A DNA stretch of 64,000 bases from Rhizophagus irregularis (GCF_026210795.1 NC_089440.1:62001-126000), one strand, 5' to 3'. Counted from the first letter of the stretch, positions 10,501-23,693 are shown. The notes: generated from the sequence alone by a model not told the origin. Numbers and translations are program-made.

Positions 10501-11830
10501 TTAACTCAATACTCTGGGACAAAGAAAATTTTCGAAGTTATTCTTCGAAACTTACCAATCTTCATGTTCAGGAAATACAACCTATGATAAAAAGATAAAA
10601 GTATTAATAAAAAAAAATTAATTTAATTAAAAAGTTTCGAAGTGAAACTTCAAAACTTACCAATCCGTTAAGATTCGTATATACTTACGAATCTTGGTTC
10701 CTTCTTTCAGTTCTTTGGAAACCCACCCAAATCTATGAAAAAAGAAAAGGAACGGTTAGTAACCGTTCATAATATTAAAAAAAAGAAAAAAAAAACTAAG
10801 ATTCGGAATACTTACGAATCTTGGTTCCATTCGTCAGATGTTTACCCGAACTTATAAAAGAAAGAAAGGAACGGTTAGTAAACCGTTCCATAAAATAAAA
10901 AAATAAATAAATAAACCAAGATAAGAATCTTGGTTCTAACAAAATCACCTTCCTCCATCTCCCTTTCTACGCGTCCTACAAAAAAAAATAATTAAAGAAA
11001 CGTTAGTTCGTTTCTCATATTTAAAATAAAAAAATTCCCTTTTTCCTGTTCTTACTACCTTAAAGTAGTCCGTCGTAGTATTCAAGCTGGCGCCCTTCTA
11101 GTACGCGTCCTACAAAAAAAAAATAATGAAAAGAAACGTTAGTTCGTTTCTTAAGTTTAAAATAACAAAAAAACCCCCTTTTCCCATTTCTCACTACCTT
11201 AAAGTCCAGTTTCGTTTCAAGCTGGATCAAGATATATCAGGTTCATCCTCGTCATCATATGCTTCTGTGCCTTACTGGAGTCACCATTACCAAACACTTC
11301 ACCGATCCCATCATGAGTTATAACGTCTAATTATAAGTACAACCTACAATAAAAAAAAATTAATTTTAAAAAAAATTTTTTAAAAAAAAAGTTTCGAAGA
11401 GAAACTTCGAAACTTACTTGAAAAGCTGATCCAAAAAATCTTAAAGACAATTCCTACAAAATAGACAAAAGAAGAAACGGTTAGTTTCTTCAAAACAAAA
11501 TAAAAAAAATTTCAAGAAATGTTTCGAAAGTAAACTAAACTTTCAAAACTTACCGATTATATCATCCAGAGTTCGGAAAGTTCAATACCTGCAAAAAAAA
11601 AGAAAAAAAATCAAAATAAAATCAAAATAATAAAAAATCAAAAATAAATAAATTTAAATTTTCAAAACTTACCAATTCATTGCCGACCTACAAAAGAAGG
11701 CCCCAACGTCGAAAAATCCAACTGAAGTCCAAGAAGTTAATATCCGAAGTCCAAAGCCGAAGGACTGATATCTACAAAAAATAAGAGAAAAATTTTAAAA
11801 AAAACTTTTTTTAAAAAAAAATATACTTTA
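10501..11830 (-). repeat. Array of intron-like modules with hairpins at both splice sites
   Basis: Read on the minus strand, short exon-like pieces (26-150 nt) alternate with ~90-110 nt introns. Many introns start GTAAGT directly followed by a dyad (e.g. GTTTCGAAG...CTTCGAAAC, 11391-11413) and end with a second dyad holding a branch-site consensus (GAACGGTTACTAACCGTTC, 10750-10768; others at 10868-10889, 10997-11014, 11133-11150, 11471-11491), then a T-run and AG. Several exon-like pieces share GACGCG or AACCAAGATTC. I cannot join the pieces into a long frame, so the host gene is unknown or dead. Related modules lie at 33060-33360 and 57230-57660. Confidence 0.6.
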
Positions 11831-12010
11831 CGAAGTCAGGTTCAAGTAAAGATATTTTTTTTTATTAGACTTTTTTTATCGAATTGAAAAAAAAAGATCG
11901 ATCGGTAAACTGATTACGTGATACAATTTTTTTTTTCTTTCTTTTTTTAAAAATCACATCTATTATAGCACAATTTTTTTTTAAAAACGTTATTACGATG
12001 TAAGAATATA

Positions 12011-13335
12011 TTACGATGTAGAGGGAGGTGCAACACCTAAATAATTATATTCTCCAACATTTTCTGGTACATAATCTTTATCAATATGTGGTGTTATAGG
12101 ATTTGTGATTAATGTAAACTTGTGCGTTTTCTAGTGATATTCATTCACAAAAGATCCTTCGACAAAACATTCTTCACATAGAACAACTTCAAGACTTTCA
12201 TCACATTCATTAAAAAGATATCGTGTTCCAATTATTGGATCCATATGACATCCATCACAACAAAAACCATAATGCACTGGTCCCGTAATAAAATTACACA
12301 TCTGTTGTATATCATTATCCTGTGGGCGACCCACTGACATCATTACATTCTTGATACTACTTTCATCATCAACATCGGGCATATAAACTGTTGGTGGTGG
12401 TCGAGCTTCCAAATACGATAATCCAGATATCCTCAAATGTCGAGGTTTTTTTTCGGAAGGTAATATCGATTTTGGTCCCAGTTTTTTTATTCTTTGGTTG
12501 TGAATTTTTTGTTGTTGCTGCCGCAAACCTGCTAGCCACCTGCTTCGGTGTTCTTGTTCCTAAAGCTTCAGAAATTTTCTAAATCACAAGTAATTCTACC
12601 AGTCGACGTTGTTCTTCATCCGTCCAAGGTATATTATAATTTCCCGTTTTTGGCGAACCTTCTGATAATTTGAGATCACTAGATTTCTTTTTATTATTTC
12701 TTCAATTTGATGATGTTAAAGTAGGTGAATAACTCTGCTTGCAATAGTAATAGGAGTATTAAACATTGATCTATTTGAAACTGCACTCACCGATTCATTT
12801 CTTATCTCCCCTCTTTTTTAACTGATGTGCTATATAATGACTGTTTTTCTTTTTTATTTGACCCAATGCTCTGTAGAAGTGTGTTATCATCAAAAACTAG
12901 GTTAGTTTTCCTTTTAGTACGAGTTGACAAAACCGTATTTGGGGGAACTTTAACTTGAGCTTTTTTATGAACAAATTCAGCAGGGTCAGGTGATTTTTCA
13001 TCATCACTTGTCGATGACTTGGAAACTTCTCGCCCTGGACGTGGCGGTGGCTTATACTGTGAAGGCCGGGTATGATATTTCCAATCGACTTGTGGAACAC
13101 CAAATATATACTGGCGTTCGGAAATTTTTTCATGGGTCCCATCGCGCAATTTTTCAATAAACATTTCCGGATCTGATAGAGCACGTTATTTTATATCTTT
13201 TATTTTTTGATATCTTCTTTTGTTTGTTCAAGTTGAAATTTAAGTACATTTACGGCTCTTAAAACCATTTCATAATCTTCATTCCCATTTAATAAAGTTT
13301 CTTCTGTAGAAATTTCTATTCAGTACAACGTTACT
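12011..13335 (-). pseudogene. Broken ZZZ3-like gene (SANT/Myb plus ZZ zinc finger)
   Basis: Fragments appear in the right order for ZZZ3-type ATAC-complex subunits. First is a helical NEDYEMVLRAVNVLKFQLEQ (about 13300). Then SDPEMFIEKLRDGTHEKISE (13164 on), a SANT domain with PWTDEEQRRLVELL and KISEALGTRTPKQVASR (12640-12530), and a PPPTVYMPDVDD linker. The ZZ finger (FCCDGCHMDPIIGTRYLF, later LCEECF, about 12295-12160) and a terminal DKDYVPENVGEYNYLG follow. At least four in-frame stops (after DIKK, before the SANT domain, inside it, and TAG after VNEYH) and at least two frameshifts break it. No introns are evident across this span, so a processed or captured copy is possible. It lies within L2 cargo. 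Confidence 0.75.
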
Positions 13336-15627
13336 GTATGTGTAATGGCTTTAGTATGGAAGGAGGTAATGGTATTACCAAACTAAATAAAGATTTATTT
13401 TATAGATTTTGTATATTCTCTTAAAAAAACGATTAAAATAATAAATAAAAAATTTTTTTTTTTTTAATAAATCTATTTTTTTCAGTTTTTTTTTTAAACC
13501 GAAATTTAAAAAAAAAATTTTTTATTCTGGTATAAAAAACAGCTACTGATTTCTTCCTATTTGGTATTGGTTTTGTACTTTGTAAAAATGTATTACAGTA
13601 TACGAATAAAGTTAATTACTATGGAGTAGTGTCTAAATGATCATCAAAATACTTACCCAGTATATTCTTTTTTGGTTAGATTTTACTAGACAAATTAACT
13701 TCAAAAAATTTATATTCTTCTATTTATTATAGATTTAGATTATAAAATTATGATTTTTTTTGATTTATAAATTTATTCTTAATCCTCGATTCGATTATAG
13801 ATTATAGAGTAGAGCTTATTCTCTTTTTTATCGAATTTGCACCTTATCAGTTATAAATAATTTTTATCCAAAAAAAAATAATAATAGATATTGATAAACA
13901 TTACATCATGAGAAACAATTACCTCATTTTTACTCTTAAAATGTATTAATAAAAGGTATACATTTAGTTTAGTATATACTAAAATTTTTTATTTTTTTTA
14001 GATTTTGTTACAGAATACTTAGTTAATCTTTTTTTTGGATTAGGCTCTAAGTATTTTTATATAATTATGTAATTTTTACTAATAAATAATTAATAAAAAT
14101 GCGTTACTATTTAAAAATAAAAAAAAAAAGAAATTTGTAGCCGTAATTATTATGGCATATTACGTCAGGTATAATACCTTTTTCCTATTCTGTAATCTGT
14201 GAGATGTTTTACAAATACCTTTTATGAATTTTATTAAAGGATTCTATATTATTTTTATTTTTATATGTTCCCATAAAGTTCTCGAGTTAAGATCTTCAAA
14301 ACACTTGCAACGTATATTCTTTTTTAGTTGGATCTGCCTGGCCAAAATAGGAAAAAATATGGTAATCGATTCAGATCCAGATTCAGATTCCTATTCCTTT
14401 TCGATTTCTATTTGGATTGAATCTTAAATTATATCGCCCCACCCTTCCTCATGGGAAGATGGGTCTTATAAATAAAAAAAAAATTTTTTTTTTTAAAAAA
14501 TTCATTTTTATTTGTTTGTTATACAAGTAAAAAAAAATTTGGATTATCATTTTCGATTATTTAAACTGGTTATAAATTGCAAAAAGAAAAAAAATTTTCT
14601 TTCTTGCAATCAACTCCTTGTAAATTATAAGGGCCTGAACCATTTTAAGAAAGAATTAAATTCCCCATTTTTCATACTCCTTTTTCATTAAAAAAAATAA
14701 ACGTCTCTGTAAATTATTAGAAAAAATATTTTTTTTTGTTTATAAAGATGTAAGATTTAACATGTATTTTTTTTAAGATGATGATTTGGTAATTTCATAT
14801 TTCTCTATAAGGAAATATGAGATATAGGGATTTTGTAAAAAAACTTATGAAAAATGTGTGAGATTTCTTTTTCACTGTCATCTCCTTGTGATTATAGCAA
14901 AGCCACTTTTTTTTCATGAGAAAAAATTTGTATTGCTTCGCATTCCTCCTTTTTTTTCTTTCAAAATAAACAAATCGTAATATTTAGAATTTGGAAGCTT
15001 TAAAAAATAAAGCTATAAAACTCACAACATTAGATTATTCATTTTTTATTACATTCCACTAAAACTAAAAACAAAAACTCAATTATCTGTTACATCCATG
15101 AGTCTACCGAACATTTAACGCAAAAATACATCATAAAGGAAGTTATGGTTGTAATAAGATTAAATGATGCTGACCTGACGGGTGGTATACTTTAAAGTAA
15201 CTCAAATTGAAGATTTTAAAGAAGGATATGTGGTGTTCTTAAGAACGAAATTCGTCACCAATGAAAAAGATATGATGAATAGTATATCAAATCGGGATAG
15301 AAGATGAATTAAAAAAGGGATTACAACTAAGAAGTCAGGACGAGCTGATAAATGAAAATGGGATTTCAAACCACGGGTGGACTAATTTGAATAACCGCGT
15401 ATCTGAAACGTTGAAAGACGAATAATATTTTGATGCGACGAATAGTTGGTAATGGTGAGAAAATAGAATTGGCAGGTATTGTAGGTAAAGAGAAAGATGA
15501 TGTGTAGTTTGTATCAATGTATATAGGAAACGTATTGCGAAAACTCAAGCCACTAGATATCGATAATTCTCAGCACTAATAAAGTCATTGTTTAAAAAAA
15601 TATAGATACTTCTTTATTCGACCACCT
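13336..15627. other. AT-rich region of L2, no supported gene
   Basis: Long A/T runs and short frames only. Around 15190-15550 the plus strand has coding-like but repeatedly stopped sequence (e.g. FKEGYVVFLRTKFV), perhaps a decayed gene I do not recognise. Confidence 0.4.
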
Positions 15628-16071
15628 ATATTGATATATCAGTATATTGAATATCAGTATATTAAATATCGGTAATATCGGTATATCAATCATTTGTCTA
15701 ATTGTTTGATACTATTCTAAAACGGCGTAAATTAAGATCGAATTAAGATCGAATTAAGTTCCATTTACGGTGTAGATTAATATCAAATTAAAAGATCTAA
15801 TTATCTAATTATGTATAACTCAACATATATACTTATCCACTATAAGAAAAGTAATATCAGTAATTTCAGTATAATGATATATTTGACATACCTGTTATAG
15901 TGCTGCATGTGAGGGATGTACATGTTGACTAATAAGACTAACTATTTTTAGTTTCAAGTTTAACTATTAAGGAATTTTTCAGTCAATTATGTTTCATCAC
16001 GTTTTATTGTTTGTATAATTGTAAAAAACATTCAATCCGGAATTAATATTTATAAATTAAATTTTCTATTT
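15628..16071. repeat. Direct repeat X': 3' end and flank of L2 tnp2
   Basis: Same-orientation partner of 6765-7157. It covers the last tnp2 codons (NRKFNL-stop) and ~400 bp downstream. Internal differences include a 70-80 bp stretch absent from X. Confidence 0.75.
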
Positions 16072-18175
16072 AATGGCATTATTAATATATAATTTTGTTT
16101 ACCAACTCGAATATTTCTAATTTTTGTGGCTCTACACAATATTCTATGAACCGCTATTAGTGAATCACAACCTTCCTCATAGTATTCACCCTTCCATAAT
16201 TCAGTGTTTGATAATTCTGGTTCTATAAACCTATGTTTAAACCGAATATCAGAGGAAGGTGCATTCTTATACCATTTGACATATGCCAAAAGATGAGTTC
16301 TTGACCCTTCAGGTAACCTAAGTGTATGTTCAAAGTAATATTGAACCTCTCCTGGATATATGTCAATTGTTTCATCACTAAATGCTTTCCATTTCGCAAG
16401 AATAGTTGAATTTGTTTCATGACGACCTGCAATTACAGATCCAAATATTTCTGAGCCAATTTGTAATCTTGCATGCTGGTTAATTTGTAAGTCCATAAAT
16501 CCTAATATTTCATCATGATCTTTCTCATACAACATTTCATACCATTCACATAGAAACATTCGCAATTCTGAAGGAATAACAACTCTTAAATATGATGGTT
16601 TAAGCAGTTGACCTGGTATTGCTTCAGTACCATATATTTTAGATGTGCTATGTCTCATGGATAGGAAATATTGTAACTCTTCTCTTTCTGCTGTAAGTGC
16701 CAAACTACCTACATCTTTTTTTTACAAGAAAGCAAAGAGATTCATCTAAAAGGCCGGATGTCCATTTACATGTTAGATGATAATTAACTAAAGTATTTTT
16801 AAGGACAATTTTCATCAATTCAGGTTCTATCTTTCGGTTACTATTGGGATATGATCCTAAAGATAATAGATTATATTTTTTAAAAAAAAAAGATATCAGA
16901 AGACAACAAAATCATCAAGTATCCTACCTATATATCCGTTAAGTCTCTCAAATGGAAAAAGCCAAAAACTATATATAGGACCATAATCACGACAGCAATC
17001 AGGAATGTGAAGCGAAAGATGTATATTACTTGTTATGAATTCTGGTCCATATGTGTTTTCTATAAGGTAAGCCATATCTTTTAATCTCTCGCTTCTTTTA
17101 AATCATCTTCAGTAATAATTCTTGTTACCAAAAGATTACATGCTCGAACAAAATATCCTAAAATCTTTCTGTCATTATCATCCAACATATTCCACAAGAT
17201 AGCTGTAGAATAAATCATAATAAAGGTTTTCCATTGATCAGCAGTTAAGTTTGAAAATCCATCACTTCCAATCGCAATTTTTGGAGGAATACGACCAATA
17301 TCAGAAGGTAATTTAACATGATCCATTCTATTTTGTGCCACTCGAAGTTGTTCCATACTTAATTTTCCCTGGCTCACAAAAATAGATTTAATTATCCATT
17401 TTGCTACACCAAGAAAAAAGCAATGCATTGGATCTACTACAGCAAAACGTATGGGATCCATATATGGAAGACGAAGCAATTCAGACCAGCGTATACCATA
17501 TTCTTTAAAATGATTTTCCCTAGAATTTTTTGAGTTGCATTGCAACCATTCATATGCATGTTTTCTATGTGATTCTGCGTTACTCAACTCATAGGTATGA
17601 ACTCCTCCATAGTGATTTTTTCTATACTCTTCACTATAAACACTACGTTTCTCACACCTATGGCATTTCATTAATGCAGATCCATGTCCAAACAACTTTC
17701 GTGTGGCTGGTATATCTGATGATCCAACAATTAATGCAACTTTAATGTCTAGACCATCAGGATAATGGTAAGTTTTTGGAACTCTCCAGCCCCTCCAGAG
17801 CTCTAAAAGCTCGTCTACAATAGGGGCTAAATAATGATTAATACGATCTAATCCCACTTCTTTTGGACCTGGCAAAAAACCCAAATATATAATATTTTCA
17901 GGTTTATTCCTTTCTGATCTTGGTAAGTTACAAATAGATGCATATATAGCACCTGTACTGTGTTGTGTATATGTAAATGGCTGAAACCAGTCAAGGTTAA
18001 CAAGAAGACCTAAATTGGTTGTGGCAGTTTCTGATGTAAAAAATGGACTACCATCAAAAGAAAAGGTTTTCCACACATTACCATCATAAATATCTGAATA
18101 GATATTAACTCTTTCTCTTTGAACTCCTGATAATTTTAGCATATCTTCAAAACCAGGTCGTTGGTATAACATACT
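16050..18175 (-). pseudogene. Tnp2-type transposase of L2, 3' part
   Basis: Continues the gene begun at 29238-27861. The exon 18175-~17081 encodes DIYDGNVWKTF, NLDWFQPF, LPGPKEVGLDRINHYLAPI, a CHRCEK pair and the family signature VDPMHCFFLGVAKWI (PF02992-like Tnp2). A frameshift near 17085 precedes LKDMAYLIENTYG. An intron follows at about 16927-16859, then a second frameshift in an A8 run near 16720 before the C-terminal domain (16703-16050: GSEIFGSVIAGRHE, YPGEVQYYFEH, LNRKFNL). The organisation and length match L1's tnp2. Removal of L3 fuses QQL to SMLYQRPGFEDM in frame. The role is transposase; inactivated by insertion and indels. Confidence 0.85.
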
Positions 18176-18189
18176 TACATCAGGAAATT

Positions 18190-18870
18190 TTATAGTGCGA
18201 AAAATTGCGTAAGTTTACGATTTTGTAAGTTTACGAAAGTTTATGGCATAATATTTCGAAAAATTTCAAAATATTACGTAAGTTTACAATTTCGTAAGAT
18301 TTATGTGATATTACGGTTAAAATATTACGTAAGTTTTCAATATCGTAAGATTTACGCAATATTACGGTCAAAATATTCTGCAAATTTACGAAACTGTAAA
18401 CCTGCGTAATATTAGAGGTTGAAATATTTCGAAAATTTACGAAACTGTAAACCTGTGTAATATTACGGTTGAAATATTTCGAAAATTTCGAAACTAATAA
18501 ACCTGCGTAATATTACGGTTGAAATATTTCGAAAATTTACGAAACTGTAAACCTGCGTAATATTACGGTTAAAATATTTCGAAAATTTACGAAACTGTAA
18601 ACCTGCGTAATATTACGGTTGAAATATTTCGAAAATTTACGAAACTGTAAACCTGCGTAATATTACGGTTAAAATATTTCGAAAATTTACGAAACTGTAA
18701 ACCTGCGTAATATTACGGTCAAAATATTCTGCAAATTTACGAAACTGTAAACCTGCGTAATATTACGGTTGAAATATTTCGAAAATTTACGAAACTGTAA
18801 ACCTGCGTAATATTACGGTTGAAATATTTCGAAAATTTACGAGATTGTAAACTGCATATGCAGTAGAACG
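18190..18870. repeat. L3 left subterminal satellite
   Basis: About ten units of 50-60 bp built from CCTGCGTAATATTACGG, TTGAAATATTTCGAAAAT and TTACGAAACTGTAAA. Most units are nearly identical, suggesting recent amplification. GTAATATTAC and ATATTTCGAAAAT are dyads. Related ATATTACG words fill the opposite arm (27370-27858). Confidence 0.8.
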
Positions 18871-19225
18871 TATACAAGGGGCATGTGATACTATTGAATA
18901 ATCAAAAATAATATAAACACCTTTTCTTTTATATAAACACCTTTTTTTTTAAGTTTGGGAAAGCAAATTTATTTTTATTTACGAATTTTTTATTATTTAC
19001 AATTTTTATGTTAAAAATTAAAGTAAATTCTAATTTTTATTATAACTTAATAAAAAAAATACACATTTGATACTTGTTCGCTACTATTTTATAAAATAGT
19101 ACCCAGGCTGTACGGCGTGGACGTCAGTATCAGTCACAGCCCAAAAAAACGTGAGTCTCCAGCCGATATTTGGTACGGACTGGGCCTAGCTACTCACTTA
19201 ATAAATAATAAAAAAATAAAAATAA
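18871..19225. other. AT-rich with a 20 bp palindrome and a small inverted repeat
   Basis: TACTATTTTATAAAATAGTA (about 19081-19101) is a perfect palindrome. Next to it GTACCCAGGCTGTACGG is loosely inverted at GTACGGACTGGGCC 70 bp later. A small foldback element is possible. No coding sequence. Confidence 0.35.
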
Positions 19226-19847
19226 TTATCTTCTTCTACGATACGTAGGTAAGTTTCTCCTTGCCCTACGATCGTCACGCGTGACTAAAATTGATCAAAT
19301 TTATCAAATTTAAAACATGAACGTAAATATTAATTATAAATTTTATTATAGTATAATTACCCGGCCTCTCCCAAAATCTCGTTCTAAATTCGCGATAATA
19401 TCTTGCGCCGGTACGCGTCCACAGCCGCCGCCCAGGGTTACCATTACGATAAAGGACATAGTTCTAAATATCAAAATCAGTTTGAATATTCGGTAAATAC
19501 ATTTAATTTATATGAATGTAATGTTATTTATTTACTTACATGGTAATCCCTGACGAGGTTCCTCCACTTTTGGCTGCACTGTTGCCCGGAAACCCTCGTT
19601 CGAAATATTCTATTTATTCTGATTCAATTAAATGGATTGGTTAATTTGAATTTAAATTCTTTCTTAAAGAAATTATAGATATTAGTCATATGAACCTATT
19701 GGCAACAGAGTCCCAAAAATCTTGGCGGCTTCTACCATTAATATTATGGTAGGCACGGTTTCTGTCGCGGCGTATGTCGACAAGTTCGTCCATCATAGCC
19801 CAGTTCCAATGGACGTTATAGGAACGACGACGTGTTTGGCGAGGCAT
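19226..19847 (-). CDS. Trihelix (Myb/SANT-like) DNA-binding protein with Arg-rich tail
   Basis: Exons 19847-19696, 19609-19540, 19463-19361 and 19284-19226 join to an intact 127-residue protein starting MPRQTRRRS. The trihelix-type pattern is visible: W14-NWAMMDELVDIRRDRN, FWDSVANR, then CSQKWRNLVRDYH (the conserved third-helix W). The tail is Arg-rich (TRDDRRARRNLP, ending RRRR), suiting DNA binding or nuclear import. The first donor is GTTCAT, non-standard beyond GT, so the exon 1 boundary is the weakest point. A comparable protein is encoded at 53569-54516 next to a hAT element. It sits between the L3 transposase 3' end and L3's left terminus; passenger or accessory role unknown. Confidence 0.65.
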
Positions 19848-20399
19848 TATTAGATTTGATTTGATTTTTATAATTTGATTTTGGGATGAGTAAAAATTTG
19901 AAAGAAAGTCGTAAAATGTCACTTTAAATAAAATTTGAACAATACCTCTTTGGTTTGATTTTATTTCTCGTTTCAATTAAAATTTAATTTATTAGACTTT
20001 TCATCATTAAACATATTAATTAAATCTCATGCGGATATGGATTATCTAAATATAAATATCATGATTCTAAATATAAATATAAATCACTTAATTTATTTTA
20101 ATTTTTTTTAAAAAAAAAATCTTAGTTTGATTTCAATTAAAAATAATTAAAAATCATGTACATGATTTCAATTAAAAATAATTAAAAATCATGTACATGT
20201 TTTGGTTATTTAAATATAAATATCAATATATTATATTTAAAAATAAACCAATTTATTATTAGCACATTCTATTGAATTTTAAAAAAATCAATTTTTTTTT
20301 AAAAAAAAAATCATCAATATATCATATTTAAAAATAAAACAATTATATTCTGATTAAATATTTTGCGTACATTTCTTAAAAAAATCATAAAAAAAAATC
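19848..20399. other. AT-rich with short local duplications
   Basis: ATGATTTCAATTAAAAATAATT and TAAATATAAATATCA words are locally duplicated. No gene seen. Confidence 0.4.
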
Positions 20400-20625
20400 T
20401 TGTACGTCGTACATGCAATTACTAAATATCATCCCCTTGTGATAAATAAAAAATTACGCAACACAAATTCAACACAAACTCAACACAAATTTAACAAATT
20501 TAACGAAATTTGGCCAAAATTAATAATTTTTTACCAGAATTATCAACACAAATTGAACACAAATTGAACACAAATTTCAGTCACGATTTATTTATGTCAC
20601 ACCCGTGTTGTTAATAATTAAATAA
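20400..20625. repeat. L3 internal inverted repeat, left copy
   Basis: About 225 bp inverted at 26295-26502. Shared words include CAACACAAATTCAACACAAA, GGCCAAAATTAA, TTTATGTCACACCCGTGTTG and ATCCCC(T/C)(T/C)GTGATAAAT. The pair brackets the transposase and accessory B genes with less than 100 bp to spare on each side. Confidence 0.8.
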
Positions 20626-20714
20626 ATAAATCTGCATTTTATTTATGATATGGGAAACGTGACCATAAATTCTTTAAGGATATAATTTTAAATCAAAACT
20701 CCTATATCAAGTGA

Positions 20715-23693
20715 CTAAAAAATATATTTATTTACGAAATATTCATTTTGTTTATCAAATCGGGGTACTATGTGAACGACACCATGTATAGACTCTATAG
20801 CTACAAAGTTATATAATTCTATCAATTTTAAGTGAGGACATCCATATAAATATGGGTTCCTTTTAGATTTAAAATCGTACCATTGAATTAATGCGAGATT
20901 TAGCGGTGGGTCTGTTAATACTTCTGCTAACAATAAGGCCTATAAATAATAAATATTTATTAATACTTTATAATAAATTATTACATAAATTGGAAAAATA
21001 CCTGTCCATAACAAAGTCCTTTGTCTGATATATAATCATTTGATTCTTCAGAATCCATTGAAATAGCTATGTCGCTAAACCATACTTTATTATGATACCT
21101 GTTTGTGGCACGCATTATGGCACCATTTTCCAGTGTTACCGATCCGTATATGTTTATTCGGGTTTCACCAATAATTGTGAACCCATCAAGTAAATCTAGA
21201 TATGAATCCGACAACTTATAAATCTAGCAAAACCGGTCTGCATTTTATTGTCTACGGAATCTTTTTTTCATTAAAAAATGTATTTGCATCTTGTAAAGAG
21301 AAATCAAAGAGTCTTGCAGAAAATTTACAAGTGCGAGGTGTTTTTGCCGGATTCACTGAATGTTGAGACATTCTAATAGATATTGCTTGACGTTTTATCT
21401 ATTAATTTAATTTCCATCTTAAGTTATATAATAAATATATACAATAAATAAATTTCCAAATACTTACAGTTCGTAAAAGCTGAGGTTCGACATCTTTTTT
21501 ATTGCTAATTCGGTAGGGTATTTTAACGAAATATTTGTGGAGACTTTCGTAAGTTTCTGTGGTATAGCCATTTATTGCGCCATAAGATCGTATTGAGTCA
21601 ATAATGTGATAAACCCATGAATGCAATTTAGGCAACTTCAAATTGGAAGGAGAAACAAATTTAAAAGCCTTGACAAACATCCGCGCCCATCTATGTATTG
21701 CATCCTAAAATTTAAATGTTAATTTAATTTATTTAATTTAAATTTTCGATTTTACTAAAATTTTAATACATACATTAAATTTCTCCAAGTCATTTTCACT
21801 AAATTCTTCATATCTACTTAAAATATACATTTCATTCCAATATTCGTACAATTTCACAAGATCATCATTATTTACAAAATTATCTACTTCGTTATTATTT
21901 TCATCATATAAATTATCAATAACAAATATCATGACTTTCATCAAACTTCGATATTCATTAGCAGTTAATCTTGCAATTGACTGCAGTCCATTGGAAAAAA
22001 TTTTAATGGCGGGAAAACGTGGAATTGCTGCTAGACGGCGATCTACTTCTTCAACTAATTTATTACCATTAACATGTTGCAATTTTAAGATATCGCACGT
22101 GAAGATAATTTGATAACGAAATAAACCCAAATCTAAATGATGCATTCTGTCGGGAACAGTAGCCAAGTAGATATTTATATTCCTTGATAATATAAATATT
22201 TATAATTAATATATATATATGTTATTATAATTATTTCTACTTTTGCATACTTACGGCAAATCCCAAAAAAAATTAGGTACAGATTCTATGCAAACAGATT
22301 TTTGTGTATCATTTTCAAAATATTTACGCATTTCATCATGAGTTCTTAGTATTACATCATTAACCGATAAGTTTATATTTGCAAGATTGTACTTTTAATT
22401 AAACAGGAGTGACATGGAAGGCTTGAATTGGAGGATTTATAAACTAAACAAAAACTTGCGGCTTCTGGCCAATCTGCAATAATAGTTGAAACTCTAGGAT
22501 AAAACCAGGTATTTTCATTATTTATAAAAAGGTCTATACCATCTTTTAATAAAATAATTGGTTCTAGTAAATGACGTAAAGATTTATGAAAGGTATCACG
22601 AACCAGATCTTTATTTGCAGCTTCTAAAATTGGTAAATATCCCAAAAGTTGCTTTGCATCCTGTTTATTACGACGCCATATTGGAATATTGCCTAATGAA
22701 ATATATATTGGATGCAATTGACTTTTTCCTAATGTATCTGTAGTTGTTGCATCTGAATATAAAATAATTGATAATAATTTGGAACCAGTAGGTAAGGATT
22801 CTTGCGTAGTTTTCCACCATTTTCCAGTGTTTTGTTCACTGTAAATACTTTCTCTATTATACTATAAAATAATATAAATAAATTAAAATAAATATTATTT
22901 AAATTATTGAATTAACTAATATTTACTATTTACCTCATAGTTTTCGTAAGATAGCGCAAAATTTTGTGTTATGTCAGGGAACAGTTAAGATATTTTTGAT
23001 GCACTGTATTAAGTTTTGATAATAAAGAAAATAATCTTTATCCTTATGTTTTGTTATAAGAACTTTACTAAATTCTAAATTAGAAAACTTCATATTATTC
23101 ATAAATGCTCGTCCCTGTTCAATATTTTTTGGTAATGGTGATTCTGTAAGATTTGAATGTTTATTAAAAAAACGTATTATTTCATTACCACCTTTATTGT
23201 TTATTTTATATTTCGTTACTAATAACATTAGATCTTTATAAGCATCATTAGGAAATTCTGTGCAAGTTTTGGTATTGAGATTTTTGGGTTCTTCAAAAAT
23301 TTCAGGCTCTTCAGATGAATCTAATATATTTTCAAAGTTACTATCTTCAAGGCTCATCTCTGATATTGCACTTCCAATACTGTCAAATGACATATTTTGT
23401 ACATTATTATCATCATCCACCTAAAATTATAAACCAAAATGAGTTAGTATAATTTGAGCTTTTTCTTTAAAAAGAATAATCTGGAATAACATAATTACCT
23501 CAACTTTATCATTTTCATATTCACTACTTAGATTACTTCTTGTATCCATTTCACTGCTATATTTTTCACTATCATTATTATCATCATCATCTTCTACTTC
23601 TACTTCTACATTTTTTAAGCATTTTTGGGCGTGTTGAGTATATGCAAAGCGTTGACTGAATATTCGCATACAAAGGGGGCATTTGAAACTCAT
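20715..23693 (-). pseudogene. Plavaka-type transposase of L3
   Basis: Exon pieces run 23693-~23500, 23420-22974, 22860-22250, 22240-21780, 21705-21470, 21400-21010 and 20942-20715. The N-terminal zinc finger is C-x2-C-x12-H-x3-C (CPLC...TQHAQKC). Then follow FPNDAYKDLMLLV, IIRFFNKHSN, HPIYISLGNIPIWRR, CHSC, PDRMHHLDLGLFRYQ and a C-terminal LALIQWYDF...VNKYIF. Two frameshifts are visible by comparison with L0: an extra C near 22977 (VPDITQNF is out of frame) and one near 22385. A stop occurs near 21260. It would be the DNA transposase of L3. It is divergent from accessory B, 1.1 kb apart. Confidence 0.78.
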
